Below the pieces are notes generated by a model that ran no database searches, was not told where the DNA came from, and worked only from the letters and a program-made list of their open reading frames with translations. 64,000 nucleotides of DNA from contig OU015528.1 of assembly GCA_907165065.1 (NCBI GenBank), forward strand, positions 21,466,015 through 21,530,014. The letters are read 5' to 3'. Both the position numbers and the translations under genes were made by a program. This document shows positions 62,901 through 64,000 of this stretch, piece by piece (within the stretch, counting starts at the first letter, position 1; each line of letters begins with the position of its first letter). Source of the stretch: Caprimulgus europaeus. Taxonomy: Eukaryota; Chordata; Aves; Caprimulgiformes; Caprimulgidae.

Positions 62901-64000
62901 AAGATTTATTTTCTGTAAAGTTACTAACACTTGCCAAATTGTTTGACTTATCAATTTTAATTCTCTTTATGTCTTTACTGTAATGCTTTTATTTCAGTGG
63001 CAAGCACTGCACTTAAAGAAAAGACAAAGGCTCTGTTAATCATCTTTCTCCACATCTTAAGATCTCAAGAGACAGTCATCAAATTCAGCAGTCAGGATTT
63101 CTCATCAAAGCTGGCTGTTACAGCTCTTTATATAAACACTAGTTAGGACTGTAAGTTTCCTTGTCAAATTCTAGTAAGTTGATTTCTCAGCTGGTATGAA
63201 AGAGTTGTGCTCCACTGAGCCAAGCTTCTTTTCATCGCATATCAGAACAGACAGCAGAGGGCTGTGAACGTATTCCCTTACAACAGAAAGGTGTTCAAAC
63301 AGCTACTGAACATACTATACCAAATCTACATTTGCAAGGATTTTACTTTGAACTTACACTGGTCAAAATACTTTCTAGTGACAAAAATCAGACGTGGGGC
63401 TGGGTTAGCCCATATTCTGCTCTAATTACTCTGTACATCTCAGGGGAAATAGATGCACATGCAGAAAGAGGAATTGCTTTTAATTGAAAGACCCAGTAGG
63501 TATACTGTAAATACAGAGAAATGGTAGCTTTTGCAGATAATTAATAATTTAACATTTTTTAGATAAATAATATTTTGAGAGTGTAAGTTCACAGAAAAAT
63601 TCTGGAAATAAGTCTGACACAATTGGATATTTTATCACTAGTCCTGGGAGGGCCATATTTCCAGACTCACCCCAATCCATATTGCAGGATGTAGGTTCGA
63701 TTTTGTGATGGATATGAAAATTTGATGATTAAAAAAAAAAAAGCCTTATGGTACAAGGAAGTTCACATCTGATTTACTGGATGAGGAACAAGTTTTATCT
63801 CCCAAAGAACAGTTTAATGAAGAGGACTCCCTTCTCTGAGAATATTTCCATCATCAGCATTTTCTCATTTAGATCTAATTTTTGGAACATTTTCAAGGAA
63901 TGTAGCTTTAACTGTTGCATCCGTTATTCTCCCTGTGATGACATTAACATCATGCATCAATTAGCAATGATACATCATTTGTGTAGAAAACAGCTTTAAG
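59983..64000 (-). other. ST7: ST7 intron, partial
   Basis: I looked on the minus strand for the preceding ST7 exon (the YIKRRLAMCARRLG region) and did not find it, so it should lie beyond the window. The DNA is AT-rich with an A-rich tract at 62404-62438 and no recognised transposon. Confidence 0.7.
62404..62438. repeat. A-rich tract
   Basis: Near-pure A run with few G bases, followed by a purine stretch. Possibly a decayed poly(A) tail, but no element body was recognised to its left. Confidence 0.6.

Noticed and set aside
1..64000. Bacterial-type features (operons, ribosome binding sites, CRISPR arrays, tRNA or rRNA genes)
   Set aside because: The window is vertebrate nuclear DNA with spliced genes. 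None of these was seen.

Overview
The window is nuclear DNA from a bird. Three things point to this: CR1 LINEs ending in the ATTCTGTG octamer, an avian-type endogenous retroviral solo LTR, and vertebrate genes with large GT-AG introns. It holds parts of two convergent protein-coding genes, WNT2 on the plus strand (left quarter) and ST7 on the minus strand (right two thirds). This tail-to-tail pair matches the ST7-WNT2 order of the amniote CAV1-MET-CAPZA2-ST7-WNT2-ASZ1-CFTR block. Exon 3 (the lysine-rich segment after CSCDP and the [11 protein letters not shown] stretch) separates WNT2 from its paralogue WNT2B. The ST7 assignment over ST7L rests mainly on this neighbourhood.

Layout: 1-580 is the end of WNT2 intron 1. 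Coding exons 2-5 of WNT2 lie at 581-804, 3862-4139, 7077-7341 and 15568-15797 (stop). They encode about 332 of roughly 360 residues; exon 1 with the signal peptide lies upstream of the window. About 6.7 kb of non-coding DNA, including both 3' UTRs, separates the two stop codons. The last seven coding exons of ST7 run leftward from 59982 to the stop at 22463-22465. They encode the C-terminal 256 residues or so. The N-terminal exons lie beyond the right edge.

The ST7 introns carry the recognisable mobile DNA. There is a long, young-looking CR1 with an uninterrupted reverse transcriptase frame (39536-41495), two 3'-end CR1 pieces in reverse orientation (27507-27688 and 35590-36018), two much older CR1 remnants (about 39225-39480 and 46760-47170), and a 918-bp solo LTR bounded by a perfect 5-bp duplication (53746-54663).

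WNT2 is a secreted lipid-modified ligand of Frizzled/LRP receptors. ST7 is a multipass membrane protein of poorly defined biochemistry. No direct functional link between them is visible beyond conserved synteny. I found no RNA gene, CRISPR array or novel multi-gene system. The most unusual signals are the extreme GC bias and a W-D-C substitution in WNT2 exon 2, a G-run cluster abutting its splice donor, a CpG cluster inside WNT2 intron 4, and the intact CR1 frame.
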